A DNA stretch of 64,000 nt from assembly GCA_022791455.1 (NCBI GenBank), contig JAAVZC010000006.1, positions 113,635 to 177,634 of the forward strand. Direction: 5' to 3'. The notes below the pieces were generated by a model. That model saw nothing but the letters and a program-made list of their open reading frames with translations, was not told the origin of the DNA and did no database searches. This DNA comes from Eggerthellaceae bacterium. GTDB lineage: Bacteria > Actinomycetota > Coriobacteriia > Coriobacteriales > Eggerthellaceae. Below are positions 42,877 to 49,715 of this stretch, piece by piece (position 1 is the stretch's first letter; each line of letters opens with the position of its first letter). The position numbers and the translations under genes were made by a program.

Positions 42877-42909
42877 GATGCAAGATTTTGTCGCAGTCGC
42901 GGGGCAGAG

Positions 42910-43452
42910 TTAGTCCTCCACTACCTCCACGTCGACGACTTCTTCCTGAACCATATCGGCGTCTTCGATGGCCTCTTCCACGGCTTCCTCGGCCTCAGCG
43001 GTCTCCGGATCGTCGCCGATGACGACGGTCACGGTGCCCTTGATGTCGCGGTAGATGGAAACGGTCACCGGGTACACGCCAGCCACCTTGATGGGCTTGT
43101 TCAGCTCAACGCGGCGCTTGTCGATCTCGATGCCAAGGTTGGCCTGGATGGCGTCAGCCACCATGGTGGCGGTAACGGAGCCAAACAGCTGGCCCTCTTC
43201 GCCAATCTGAGCCTCCACCGGAATGCGAGCCGCATCCAGCTGAGCCTTAAGCGCCTGAGCATCGGCAATGCGAGTCTCCTCGCGCTTGGCGATGTTCTTC
43301 TTCTTGGCCTCCAGCTGCTTGATGTTGCCCGGGGTAGCCTTGACGGCATAGCCCTCGGTGAGCAGGAAGTTGTTGGCAAAGCCGTCGGCGACCTCGATGA
43401 TGTCGCCTTCGCCGCCCTTGCCGCGGAGTTCCTTAAGCAGAATAACCTTCAT
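42910..43452 (-). CDS. rplI: Ribosomal protein bL9
   Basis: L9 (180 residues) binds 23S rRNA near the L1 stalk. The start MKVILLKELRGKGGEGDIIEVADGFANNFLL is diagnostic, followed by the long connecting helix and the C-terminal domain. About 30 residues beyond the usual length of about 150 form a very acidic tail (ETAEAEEAVEEAIEDADMV... to the stop). AGGAGG lies eight bases before the ATG. It is 11 bases after rpsR. Confidence 0.97.
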   Translation of the reverse strand: MKVILLKELRGKGGEGDIIEVADGFANNFLLTEGYAVKATPGNIKQLEAKKKNIAKREETRIADAQALKAQLDAARIPVEAQIGEEGQLFGSVTATMVADAIQANLGIEIDKRRVELNKPIKVAGVYPVTVSIYRDIKGTVTVVIGDDPETAEAEEAVEEAIEDADMVQEEVVDVEVVED

Positions 43453-43463
43453 TTCCGCACCTC

Positions 43464-43724
43464 CTAACGACCGCGGCGATCGCCACGACCGCTGACAGCG
43501 GGAACGGAGTAGGGCATGAGCGCCATCACGCGGGCACGCTTCACGGCATTGGCAATGTCGCGCTGGTGCTGGGTGCAGGCGCCGGTCACGCGACGGGGCT
43601 TGATCTTCCCGCGGTCGGTGACATATTTGCGCAGCATCTGGGTGTCTTTGTAGTCGATGTACTCAGTCTCTTCTTTGCAGAACTGGCAGTACTTACGACG
43701 AGGCTGCTTTGCATAGTCAGACAT
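43464..43724 (-). CDS. rpsR: Ribosomal protein bS18
   Basis: S18 (86 residues), a small-subunit protein that binds 16S rRNA with S6. It keeps the [19 protein letters not shown] and [19 protein letters not shown] core. The CQFC pair near the N-terminus with the Cys in TGAC suggests a zinc-binding (C+) form of the protein. The ATG at 43724 is chosen because GAGG lies nine bases upstream; an ATG six bases earlier is too close. Confidence 0.97.
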   Translation of the reverse strand: MSDYAKQPRRKYCQFCKEETEYIDYKDTQMLRKYVTDRGKIKPRRVTGACTQHQRDIANAVKRARVMALMPYSVPAVSGRGDRRGR

Positions 43725-43748
43725 GTGCATTAACCTCAATCTTTCGTC

Positions 43749-44306
43749 TTAAAATGGGATTTCATCGTCATACGCTGAGGAAGAAGTATCGATGACCCCC
43801 GCGTCCGGGTAGGACGGGGCAACAGGAGTCGGAGCGGCCGGAGGCACCGGGGCGCCGCCACCGTAGACCGGGGCAGGGGCAGCCGGGGCCGCCTGAGGCT
43901 GGTACACCGGAGCCTGCTGCGGTTGGTACACCGGCGCGGCGGCAGGAGCGGGGGCGTAGCCACCCTGGTTCCCGTCGCTGCGAGCAGACATGAGTTCCAG
44001 CTCGTCCACGATCACTTCAATCTTGCTGCGCTTCTGTCCGTCACGCTCCCAAGAGCTGTAACGCAGCTTGCCCTCCACGCAGACCTTGGAGCCCTTGTGC
44101 AGGAAGCGGCTGAGGCTTTCGGCGCGGTTGCCGAACATGGTGCAGTCGATGAAGTTCGGGTAGTCCTCCCACTCGCCCGTCGAGGCGTTGCGACGACGAT
44201 CGTTCACCGCAATGCCGAATGCCAGAACAGGCATTTGGCTGGCCGTGGCGCGGACTTCCGGTTCGCGGGTCAGGTTGCCACTGATGATGACTCTGTTGAT
44301 GCTCAT
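43749..44306 (-). CDS. ssb: Single-stranded DNA-binding protein
   Basis: SSB (185 residues). The OB fold (1-110) begins SINRVIISGNLTREPEVR and contains FIDCTMFGNRAESLSRFLHKG and VEGKLRYSSWE. A Pro/Ala/Gln-rich linker (about 115-175, repeats of APVYQPQ) leads to the acidic tip DDEIPF, which recruits partner proteins. AGAGGAATC precedes the ATG. Between rpsF and rpsR, the common arrangement. Confidence 0.97.
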   Translation of the reverse strand: MSINRVIISGNLTREPEVRATASQMPVLAFGIAVNDRRRNASTGEWEDYPNFIDCTMFGNRAESLSRFLHKGSKVCVEGKLRYSSWERDGQKRSKIEVIVDELELMSARSDGNQGGYAPAPAAAPVYQPQQAPVYQPQAAPAAPAPVYGGGAPVPPAAPTPVAPSYPDAGVIDTSSSAYDDEIPF

Positions 44307-44353
44307 TGATTCCTCTTCTCATTGCGGACGGCCATAAGCCGCCCATGGGTTTC

Positions 44354-44647
44354 CTAGTCGCGATCGGAACGTTGCACGATCATGTGGCGCTCGACGGCAT
44401 CGGTGATGCGAAGAACGCGGTCGAGTTCGGCAATGCTCTGGGGATCTGCGTGGAAATCGATGAGGGTGTAATCACCATCGGTAAGACCATTGATCTCATA
44501 AGCGAGTTTGCGCTTGCCCCAGTTGTCGACGTTGTCGATCTGGCCCTCAGCACCCACGATAGTGGTTTCGATGCGCTTCATAACGCCGGCACGAGTCTCG
44601 TCGTTAATGGTCGGGGCAACAAAGAACAGCAGTTCATAAGCCTTCAT
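44354..44647 (-). CDS. rpsF: Ribosomal protein bS6
   Basis: S6 (97 residues), partner of S18 in the 30S platform. MKAYELLFFVAPTINDE start, GKRKLAYEINGLTDGDYTLIDF core and a C-terminal helix. AGGAGG lies seven bases before the ATG at 44647; the longer frame to 44668 reads through the ribosome site and is rejected. It is the first gene of the operon and is preceded by a candidate S6:S18 leader RNA. Confidence 0.97.
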   Translation of the reverse strand: MKAYELLFFVAPTINDETRAGVMKRIETTIVGAEGQIDNVDNWGKRKLAYEINGLTDGDYTLIDFHADPQSIAELDRVLRITDAVERHMIVQRSDRD

Positions 44648-44673
44648 TAGCTCACCTCCTCTGGACATATACG

Positions 44674-44707
44674 GCCCCGGTTCGGTGCGAAGGCTTCTTT
44701 CCGGGGC
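44674..44707 (-). promoter_or_regulatory. S6:S18-type ribosomal protein leader
   Basis: In the rpsF 5' UTR, GCCCCGG/CCGGGGC closes a loop containing a small GAA-GCC-TTC hairpin followed by GCACCGAA. A hairpin with a bulged CACCGA motif beside the closing helix is the signature of the leader through which the S6:S18 complex represses its own operon. Confidence 0.65.
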
Positions 44708-44722
44708 AGGATTAGCCCGCTT

Positions 44723-44751
44723 ATTCTAAGGAAAGTCTTATCGGGGCGCAA
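44723..44751 (-). promoter_or_regulatory. rpsF operon promoter
   Basis: On the minus strand TTGCGC (44746-44751) and TAGAAT (44723-44728) are 17 bases apart, placing the transcript start near 44716, just before the leader hairpin. Confidence 0.65.
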
Positions 44752-44930
44752 GCCCCTCTTCTTTTAACGGCACGACAAATCCATCCTTCTTCGATTGCGG
44801 CTCCTTTCCTGGCGCGTTCCCCCTTCGCCCGGCCCCGCACCACCACTGCGCTCAATACATACGGGGCCAAGCTGTCCGTCGAAAAGGTCTGACGCAGATC
44901 GACGGCAGGGAATGACGATTGGCGACCCGA

Positions 44931-45040
44931 AAGGAAGCTTGGAGCGTAACGGCCGAGTTCTAGACAATCTCGCAACTTGCGACTAACCGATGATCGTTCT
45001 CCGTATTGGCTGAAGCTTCCTTGCGGCTCTGACGATCATC
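44931..45040. other. Nested inverted repeats in a long intergenic region
   Basis: AAGGAAGCTT (44931-44940) is perfectly complementary to AAGCTTCCTT (45013-45022), and GATGATCGT (44989-44997) to ACGATCATC (45032-45040), an interlocked, pseudoknot-like order. CGCAA-C-TTGCG (44971-44981) lies between. Palindromes GCCGTCGCGACGGC (45100-45113) and GCGGCAA-N4-TTGCCGC (about 45138-45155) follow. No credible ORF covers 44752-45170. It may be a structured RNA or a control region. Confidence 0.4.
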
Positions 45041-45171
45041 TTAGGCCCCGCGTTCGCCAGTTTGGCTGCAACTCGTCGTCAAATCGCGCCCAAGAATTCG
45101 CCGTCGCGACGGCAAATGTGCACAAGCCAGCCCCATCGCGGCAACGGATTGCCGCAAAAACCAAACAAAAA

Positions 45172-45200
45172 TGCCCCCCGCGCCTATCACGCAGGAGGCA
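45172..45200 (-). terminator. Terminator of the acidic hypothetical gene
   Basis: TGCCTCC(T)GCG / CGC(G)GGGGGCA stem on the minus strand followed by TTTTTG. Confidence 0.75.
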
Positions 45201-45226
45201 TCGATGCTGCACGATGTCGGCAGAGG

Positions 45227-45769
45227 CTACTCTTCTTCGCCTTCTACTTCGTAGAGGCCTTCGCCGTCGTCTTCGAATTCCACGTAACGCTCGTCGATCT
45301 CGTCTTCGCCGTACTCCTCGGCGGCCTTCAAGCCGGCCATGAAGTTCGGGGCCTCGCCAATGTAGGCGGCTTCGTCGGCGAAGGTCAGCTTGCCATCCTC
45401 ATCCACCGTGTACAGGTATCCAATGGCATGGCCCACGTCTTCGCCCGGCAGGCCACCCTCGGCAATGAGCGCGTCCTTCACGCCGGCGTCCGTTTCGATG
45501 TAGCCGTCGTAGCCCATCGCATAGGCCTCGGCGCCGCGCGCGCCTTCCACCGTATGGCGAGCATCGGCAAAGCACTGCTCCGGGTTGTCGCCCGGGTGAC
45601 TCTCCATGAACAGGTTATCTTTCACCACCAGGCAGGTAAAGGGAATGACGTCCTCCCCCTTCTCCATCTTCTCCTTCATCTCCTCCAGGGCGAAGATGAT
45701 CACTTTCTCCAGCAGCTCCGGCAGTTCCGGCACTTCTTCGGGAGTGGTTTCCAAAACGCGATCGGCCAT
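45227..45769 (-). CDS. Acidic hypothetical protein
   Basis: A 180-residue, very acidic cytoplasmic protein without signal peptide or membrane helix. AAAGGAGG lies six bases before the ATG and a terminator follows, so it is a real monocistronic gene. The central part (DAGVKDALIAEGGLPGEDVGHAIGYLYTVDEDGK) looks like a compact alpha/beta domain, and the last 30 residues are almost all Glu, Asp and Tyr. I do not recognise the family. Confidence 0.75.
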   Translation of the reverse strand: MADRVLETTPEEVPELPELLEKVIIFALEEMKEKMEKGEDVIPFTCLVVKDNLFMESHPGDNPEQCFADARHTVEGARGAEAYAMGYDGYIETDAGVKDALIAEGGLPGEDVGHAIGYLYTVDEDGKLTFADEAAYIGEAPNFMAGLKAAEEYGEDEIDERYVEFEDDGEGLYEVEGEEE

Positions 45770-45896
45770 AGCGGCCTCCTTTCATGTTTGCTTTCCACTA
45801 GTTTAACCGCCCCGTGCCAAGCCGCCGAAAACCGCCTGCCCAACGGAACCCCCCGCCCCGCTCATGGTAAGATGCGCCGGAAAGAACGGGAGGATC

Positions 45897-46865
45897 ATGC
45901 GCCAAGTAAAACTATTCGAACTGGAAACCCCGTACCGCGAGACGCTGGCTATCAAGGGCTCGCACTTCGGGCCCGATGAGGCACCGGAAAGCCTGGTGGT
46001 GGTGGGTGCCCTGCGCGGCAACGAGATCCAGCAGGCCTATATTTGCGCGCGCCTCGTGCAGCGGCTGAAGCAGCTGGAGGAAGAGGGCCGCATCACCGGC
46101 AAGGTGAAGATGCTGGTGATCCCTGTGGTGAATTCCTTCTCCATGAACATCGCCCACCGCTTCTGGCCCATGGACTCCACCGACATCAACCGCATGTTCC
46201 CCGGCTACGACCAGGGCGAGACTACCCAGCGCATCGCCGCCGGCCTGTTCGACCGCGTCCAGCACGCCACCTACGGCATCCAGCTGGCCAGCTACTACCT
46301 GCCCGGCAACTTCGAGCCCCACGTGCGCGTCACCAACGCCAAGGCGCTCGACGCCGACCGGCTGCGCGACCTAGCCCGCATGTTCGGCTTCCGCTACGCC
46401 CTGGTGAAGGAGCCTTCGCCCTTCGATACCACCACGCTCAACTACAACTGGCAGGTGTGGAACACCTACGCCTGCAGCGTTTATTCGTCTGTGACCAGCA
46501 GCATCAACGAGCGCGCCGCCGATTTCGTGCTGGCCCGCATCCTGCAGTTCATGGGCGGCATCGGTGCCATCGTGCCCGATCCGGAAACCGACGCCACCCC
46601 CAGTTTCGCCACGCAGTGGGCGCGCGAGGAAGACCTGGTGAACGTGCGCACTGCCCGCGCCGGCTTCTTCCGCCCTATGAAAAACGTGACGCAGCCAGTG
46701 GAAGCGGGCGATGTGCTGGCGGAAATCCTGGACACCGACGACTGCTCGGTCCGCGAGGTACTCACCAGCCCCGTCAGCGGCACCGTGTTCTTCATCCACG
46801 AATCCGAGCTGATCAATGGCGAAACCATCGCCTTCAAAATCCTCGCCCACGCGGAGGTACTGTAA
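45897..46865 (+). CDS. M14 succinylglutamate desuccinylase-like protein, catalytic residues lost
   Basis: A 322-residue paralogue of the protein at 47017-47976. It keeps the fold blocks, for example TDINRMFPG (partner: LDLNRIFPG) and the C-terminal beta domain. However, the zinc motif HGxE is RGNE (Arg40-Glu43), the second zinc His is Ala131 (partner His139) and the catalytic Glu is Tyr196 (partner Glu201). These come from a hand alignment. It should therefore be a non-catalytic pseudoenzyme, perhaps a partner of the active copy. GGGAGGATC lies before the ATG at 45897. Confidence 0.85.
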   Translation: MRQVKLFELETPYRETLAIKGSHFGPDEAPESLVVVGALRGNEIQQAYICARLVQRLKQLEEEGRITGKVKMLVIPVVNSFSMNIAHRFWPMDSTDINRMFPGYDQGETTQRIAAGLFDRVQHATYGIQLASYYLPGNFEPHVRVTNAKALDADRLRDLARMFGFRYALVKEPSPFDTTTLNYNWQVWNTYACSVYSSVTSSINERAADFVLARILQFMGGIGAIVPDPETDATPSFATQWAREEDLVNVRTARAGFFRPMKNVTQPVEAGDVLAEILDTDDCSVREVLTSPVSGTVFFIHESELINGETIAFKILAHAEVL

Positions 46866-46888
46866 ATGATTGAAACTCTAACCCCCCA

Positions 46889-46987
46889 TTGTCATCCTGA
46901 GCGGAGGCCGAAGGCCGGAGTCGAAGGATCTCACCCGGCCGAGAAGATCCTTCGACTCCGCGCTTCGCGCTCCGCTCAGGATGACAA
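46889..46987. repeat. Palindromic repeat between the M14 paralogues
   Basis: A full 99-base copy: TTGTCATCCTGAGCGG ... CCGCTCAGGATGACAA, with inner GAAGGATCTC/GAGAAGATCCTTC arms. It lies between the imperfectly duplicated sequences GTAAATGATTGAAACT (46863) and GTAAATGATCGAGACT (47011), the second of which is the start of the downstream gene. Confidence 0.9.
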
Positions 46988-47016
46988 GGGTGAATGGTGG
47001 TCGTAAGGAGCCGTAA

Positions 47017-47976
47017 ATGATCGAGACTGTTTTCTCTGTTGAGCTGCCCGTTCGGGAGCATTTGCGGGTGCAAAAGAACCGCATTATCGGGGCCGAACTG
47101 GCGAAGGCTGCCGCCGCCGACCCCACCGTGCTGGAGCGCGCGCCGCGCCTGGCGGTGGTCACCGGCATCCACGGCGATGAGCTGGAGGGCCAGTACGTGG
47201 CCTACCAGCTGTCGCGCATCCTGAACGCGCACCTGGAAGACCTCCACGGCATCGTGGACATTTATCCCGCCATCAACCCGCTGGGCATCAACGCGGTGGA
47301 GCGCGGCGTGCCCGGGTTCGACCTGGACCTCAACCGCATCTTCCCCGGCGACGCGGAAGGCCCCCTTACCGAGGCGCTCGCGGCGGCGGTCATCGACGAC
47401 ATCGAAGGGGCGGTGGCCTGCGTCGACATCCACGCCTCCAACATCTTCCTGCGGGAAATGCCGCAGGTGCGCATCAACGAGAACAGCGCCGAGGAACTGC
47501 TGCCCCTGGCGCCGCTGCTGAACGTGGACTTCGTATGGGTGCACGCGTCGGCCACCGTGCTGCAGTCCACCCTGGCCTATTCGCTGAACGCCCGCAACAC
47601 GCCTACGCTCGTGGTGGAAACCGGTGTCGGCATGCGCATCACGCCGGAAGAAGATGAGAAGCTGGCCCAGGGCCTGCTGCGCCTGGCGGCCCACTTCGGC
47701 ATCTGGAGCGGTCGCTTCGAAACGCACGGCATGCCGGTGATCAGCGGCGACAAGGCGGTGAGCTTCTTGAATGCGGAAGCCGCCGGCATTTTCCTGGCAA
47801 AAGCGCGCCACGGCCTGCGCATCGGCGAAGGCGAGCTAATCGGCCAAATTGTCGACCCGCTGCAAGGCACCGTGATGCAAGAAGTCATCTGCCCCGCCAG
47901 CGGCCTGCTGTTCACCCTGCGGGAATACCCCGTAGTCTACCCCGGCAGCCTCCTCGCCCGCGTACTGAAGGAGTAG
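47017..47976 (+). CDS. M14 succinylglutamate desuccinylase/aspartoacylase-family hydrolase
   Basis: A 319-residue zinc hydrolase of the AstE/AspA group. The zinc ligands are in GIHGDE (His52, Glu55) and CVDIHAS (His139); the catalytic Glu is in VVETG (Glu201). A C-terminal beta-barrel domain (about 230-319) is typical. The family cleaves N-acyl groups from amino acids or amide bonds; the substrate is not evident. AAGGAG lies six bases before the ATG. It is downstream of a catalytically dead paralogue, from which it is separated by a palindromic repeat. Confidence 0.9.
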   Translation: MIETVFSVELPVREHLRVQKNRIIGAELAKAAAADPTVLERAPRLAVVTGIHGDELEGQYVAYQLSRILNAHLEDLHGIVDIYPAINPLGINAVERGVPGFDLDLNRIFPGDAEGPLTEALAAAVIDDIEGAVACVDIHASNIFLREMPQVRINENSAEELLPLAPLLNVDFVWVHASATVLQSTLAYSLNARNTPTLVVETGVGMRITPEEDEKLAQGLLRLAAHFGIWSGRFETHGMPVISGDKAVSFLNAEAAGIFLAKARHGLRIGEGELIGQIVDPLQGTVMQEVICPASGLLFTLREYPVVYPGSLLARVLKE

Positions 47977-48000
47977 GTGCGAACCAAAAGCCTGTCCCCT

Positions 48001-48071
48001 CGTCATCCTGAGCGAAGCGAAGGATCTTCCTGGCTGTGAGTTAAAGATCCTTCGCTGCGCTCAGGATGACG
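48001..48071. repeat. Palindromic repeat, canonical copy
   Basis: CGTCATCCTGAGCGAAGCG ... CGCTGCGCTCAGGATGACG with inner AAGGATCTT/AAAGATCCTT arms, 71 bases. It lies between the convergent M14 and transglutaminase genes and may also serve as terminator. Confidence 0.9.
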
Positions 48072-48101
48072 ACAAGGGATGGACGGGCCGGAAAACGCAG
48101 G

Positions 48102-49022
48102 TCAGAACGTCAGGAATTGCTCCGGGTCGTTTTGGGAGGTGGCGTCGCCGAGGGAGGCGCTTACTTCTTGAGTTTGCTCGGCCGCGCCGCGGAAGATGCC
48201 GCACTCGATGGGGCAGTCTTCGAAGTCGCGCCCCGTGGCGAAGAGCATGTAGCGATCGTCCACCAGGTTGTTGTTCGTGGGGTCCAGCCCATGCCATCGC
48301 TGGCCGTCGTGCACTTCCACCCACGCGTGCGTGGCGCCATGACCGGCCATGAGCCCGGTCACGTAGCGCGCCGGAATTCCCGCGCTGCGGCAGAGCGAAA
48401 TCATCACATGCGAGTAGTCCTGGCACACGCCCGTTTCGCACCCGAACGCCTCGGCCGCCGTCGTGGACGTGGAGGTGACGCCCGGCACATAGGCGAACCG
48501 CTCGTGCACCGCCCGGCAAAGCCCCCGCGCCTGGGGAAGGACACCCAGTCCATTGTCATCCTGAGCGGAGGCCCGAAGGGCCGTAGTCGAAGGATATCCG
48601 ACGTCGCAGCCGGGGAGATCCTTCGACTCCGCGCTGCGCGCTGCGCTCAGGATGACAACACCGGAAGCAATAACCTCGCGAGCGAAGTTCGCCATTTCTT
48701 CGGTCCATTGGGTGAGTCGGGTGGGTTGGAGGAACATGGGGTGGCAGGGGGTGGTGCCGGCCATGTCGCCGGCCACCATCACCTGGCCGGTGGTGTAGAA
48801 GTTGAAGCTGTCGTGCCCTTCCGGCAGGTACCCCACCATGATGCGGTTCCCGAAACCGTCCACCTGCTCGTCCAGCGTCACGCGCGGGAACGTGAAAATC
48901 TGCGAGTCCATCACCGTTTGCGTGTTGGTGCTCTTCGGCAGGCAGCGCAGCACGAAGCTGTGGTCGGTCACCGGCTCGCTGAACGAGAGCGCTGTCTCGA
49001 ACACGTAGGTCAGAATGCGCAT
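48102..49022 (-). CDS. Transglutaminase-like cysteine protease-fold protein with in-frame repeat insertion
   Basis: A 306-residue protein: an N-terminal transglutaminase-associated beta domain (about 1-95) and a transglutaminase core with Cys in GVCQDYSHV, His in THAWVEV and Asp in LDPTNNN, so the triad is complete. Residues of about 122-157 are encoded by a palindromic repeat inserted in frame between the two domains, apparently without breaking the reading frame. It is third in an operon after the ATP-grasp and alpha-E genes, a trio described as a predicted peptide-synthesis or peptide-modification system. Substrate unknown. Confidence 0.87.
   Translation of the reverse strand: MRILTYVFETALSFSEPVTDHSFVLRCLPKSTNTQTVMDSQIFTFPRVTLDEQVDGFGNRIMVGYLPEGHDSFNFYTTGQVMVAGDMAGTTPCHPMFLQPTRLTQWTEEMANFAREVIASGVVILSAARSAESKDLPGCDVGYPSTTALRASAQDDNGLGVLPQARGLCRAVHERFAYVPGVTSTSTTAAEAFGCETGVCQDYSHVMISLCRSAGIPARYVTGLMAGHGATHAWVEVHDGQRWHGLDPTNNNLVDDRYMLFATGRDFEDCPIECGIFRGAAEQTQEVSASLGDATSQNDPEQFLTF
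48553..48658. repeat. Palindromic repeat inside the transglutaminase gene
   Basis: TTGTCATCCTGAGCGG ... GCGCTCAGGATGACAA: a full copy of the repeat family lying within the coding region. On the coding strand it adds 36 codons (starting VVILSAARSAESKDL, ending SAQDDN) with no stop. Confidence 0.92.
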
Positions 49023-49031
49023 GCGGCCTCC

Positions 49032-49715
49032 TTAGAACAGCCGTGCGATGAGCGTGAGCATGTACCCCAGCTGCTCATAGGTCACGGCCTGGGGGAACGT
49101 GGGCGCAAACACCGTGTCGATCAGCTGCTTCAGCGCGTCGCGGTCGTAGGCCATGCCGGTGCGGTCGATGCGACTGGCCAGTTTCTGCACTTCGCGGCGC
49201 AGGTCGCCCAGCCGGTAGTTCAGCCGCGTGTACAAGTCCAGCCGCTCCACCGAGAACCCGCACTTGATGATGTTGCGGGCGGCGTCGTTGGCAATGTAGT
49301 CGTCGCAGCTGCCCTTGAAGGCCATGATGCAGTCGGTCACCGCCTGCAGGTCCAGAAGCGGCGTGTCGGATGCGGCGGCGGCCTGCGAATCGTTCAGCGC
49401 CATCTGCACGTAGGCGGCCGATTCACTGCCAATCACGTCGCGAAGCACCACCGCGTTGTCGGAGGCGGCGTTCAGCGAATGGGCAATCGACGCTGGCAGT
49501 TCCGCGCTGAACATGCAGTCGCGGAAGAATTGCTCCGGGTCGTCGGTCTCCTGGTCGAAGCCAAGTTCTTCCAGCTGGCCCTTCCAGTTGCCTTCCACGC
49601 AATCCAGCGACGCATCGTAGGCGGTCAGCACGAACCGCAAAGTGGTGTAGCTGCGCTCCATGTACCGGCCCAGCCAAAGTAGCCGGTCGACGCGCTCTAT
49701 CGAGAGAGAACCCAT
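49032..49715 (-). CDS. Alpha-E domain protein (DUF403)
   Basis: A 227-residue all-helical protein of the alpha-E family, starting LSIERVDRLLWLGRYMERSYTTLR, which is the family signature. It is shorter than the usual length of about 310 residues, being reduced in the middle and C-terminal part. Alpha-E proteins always accompany circularly permuted ATP-grasp proteins, probably as helper or substrate-carrier subunits. The start overlaps the end of the ATP-grasp gene by 19 bases, and the transglutaminase gene follows by nine bases. Confidence 0.88.
   Translation of the reverse strand: MGSLSIERVDRLLWLGRYMERSYTTLRFVLTAYDASLDCVEGNWKGQLEELGFDQETDDPEQFFRDCMFSAELPASIAHSLNAASDNAVVLRDVIGSESAAYVQMALNDSQAAAASDTPLLDLQAVTDCIMAFKGSCDDYIANDAARNIIKCGFSVERLDLYTRLNYRLGDLRREVQKLASRIDRTGMAYDRDALKQLIDTVFAPTFPQAVTYEQLGYMLTLIARLF

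Noticed and set aside
42384..42900. hicA toxin partner for the HicB protein
   Set aside because: Gaps are 52 bases downstream and about 160 bases upstream (mostly the rplI terminator); no ORF resembling HicA was seen on either strand.
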